Translations under genes and position numbers: made by a program
Origin: JAAFHS01 sp046049665
GTDB taxonomy: Bacteria; Pseudomonadota; Alphaproteobacteria; Rhodobacterales; Rhodobacteraceae
Reading direction: 5' to 3'
DNA: 52,424 nt
Assembly: GCA_046049665.1 (NCBI GenBank)
Contig: JBJOQW010000035.1
Span: 1-52,424 of the forward strand
Shown here: positions 52,086 through 52,424 of the stretch, one piece after another
How the letters are laid out: each line of letters starts with the position of its first letter
Position numbering within the stretch: position 1 is the first letter of the stretch
The notes under the pieces: model-generated
The model's input: the letters and a program-made list of their open reading frames with translations, nothing else
Database searches by the model: none
Told to the model about the DNA's origin: nothing

Positions 52086-52424
52086 ATGAACATGCCTGAT
52101 TTCGCAGCGCTTGGCACAACCACGCTTGTCGTGTTCGCAGCCCTTGGTGTGCTGTCGCTGGTTGCAGTGACCGTCTTCTTCTTCAAACTGCTGCAATTTG
52201 CCCGTCTTGGCGTTGGCCGCCACCGGCTGGCAGAAAACGTGTTGAATGACTGGCTTGGCGGGCGTGCCGATCAGGCCATTGCCGTCGCGTCTGAACGCAA
52301 AACAGTCCTGACCCGCATCCTGCAATCCGTCATGCTGTGCCTGCGCGCCCGGCCCAACGAACCTGCCTATGCCGAAGAGCTTGGCCGCCAAGTTGCCATC
52401 ACCGAACTAACCGCCATGACCCAG
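52086..52424 (+). CDS. MotA/TolQ/ExbB-family proton channel subunit, N-terminal part
   Basis: The first 113 residues of a protein cut by the right edge. A long hydrophobic helix (about 12-36, VVFAALGVLSLVAVTVFFFKLLQF) is followed by a charged cytoplasmic stretch with WLGGRADQAIAVASERKTVLTRILQSVM, as in ExbB/TolQ where the first helix precedes a cytoplasmic region ending in helices two and three. The family conducts protons to energise an ExbD/TolR partner. In the window it closes an operon with two exported proteins next to the T6SS genes. The remaining two membrane segments lie beyond the edge. Confidence 0.7.
   Translation, partial: MNMPDFAALGTTTLVVFAALGVLSLVAVTVFFFKLLQFARLGVGRHRLAENVLNDWLGGRADQAIAVASERKTVLTRILQSVMLCLRARPNEPAYAEELGRQVAITELTAMTQ

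Noticed and set aside
1..52424. Insertion sequences, phage genes, CRISPR arrays, tRNA or rRNA genes
   Set aside because: No transposase, integrase, regularly spaced repeats or cloverleaf-like segments were seen; gene gaps are too short or lack structure.

Overview
The window looks like a chromosomal piece of an alphaproteobacterium of the Rhodobacteraceae (Rhodobacter/Roseobacter group). This is inferred from high GC content, many ATGA/TGATG stop-start overlaps, and the family character of the proteins (an RsbU-like response regulator next to an Hpt protein, a TamA/TamB pair, a BrkB protein, a ROK-regulated xylose operon and a rhodobacterial-style type VI secretion cluster). No tRNA, rRNA, insertion sequence, phage gene or CRISPR array was seen, and no gene-free stretch exceeds about 300 bases; the longest is about 266 bases at 12018-12283.

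Bases 1-17670 are mostly housekeeping genes. They begin with the tail of threonine dehydratase, an Hpt phosphotransfer protein and a divergent receiver-PP2C phosphatase. A Nudix/Hsp33/Nudix/CCA-transferase group follows, then a coupled pair of ABC exporter half-transporters with an rRNA/tRNA uracil methyltransferase. Next come two L,D-transpeptidase-like proteins flanking a CAP-domain protein, a tiny secreted/membrane protein with a strong bidirectional terminator, ferrochelatase, a methyltransferase divergent from a ComF-type protein, and a glutaredoxin-nitrilase-MarR-BrkB run. Bases 17667-23347 hold tamB and tamA on the minus strand (outer-membrane assembly).

Bases 23440-33785 form a xylose locus. 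A ROK repressor (xylR) diverges from xylF-xylH-xylG-xylB-xylA, followed by a GH3 glycosidase coupled to xylA and an aldo/keto reductase. The XylFGH transporter brings in the sugar, XylA isomerises it to xylulose and XylB phosphorylates it. A promoter and two small palindromes precede xylF, and a strong stem-loop separates xylF from xylH.

Bases 33913-52424 are a type VI secretion (T6SS) island. A plus-strand run carries tagH(fha)-tssA-tssB-tssC-hcp-tssE-tssF-tssG-clpV and then a compact Tle1-like serine hydrolase. Converging on it is a coupled minus-strand set: a DUF1036-type secreted protein, a caspase-fold protein lacking its catalytic His, and a membrane-anchored M23 endopeptidase-lytic transglycosylase fusion. 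Diverging from that set are two small secreted proteins and the start of an ExbB/TolQ-like proton-channel subunit cut by the window edge. vgrG, tssJ, tssK, tssL and tssM are not in the window. This accessory module of peptidoglycan hydrolase, pseudo-caspase and proton channel, lying beside the T6SS core, is the most interesting part of the window.
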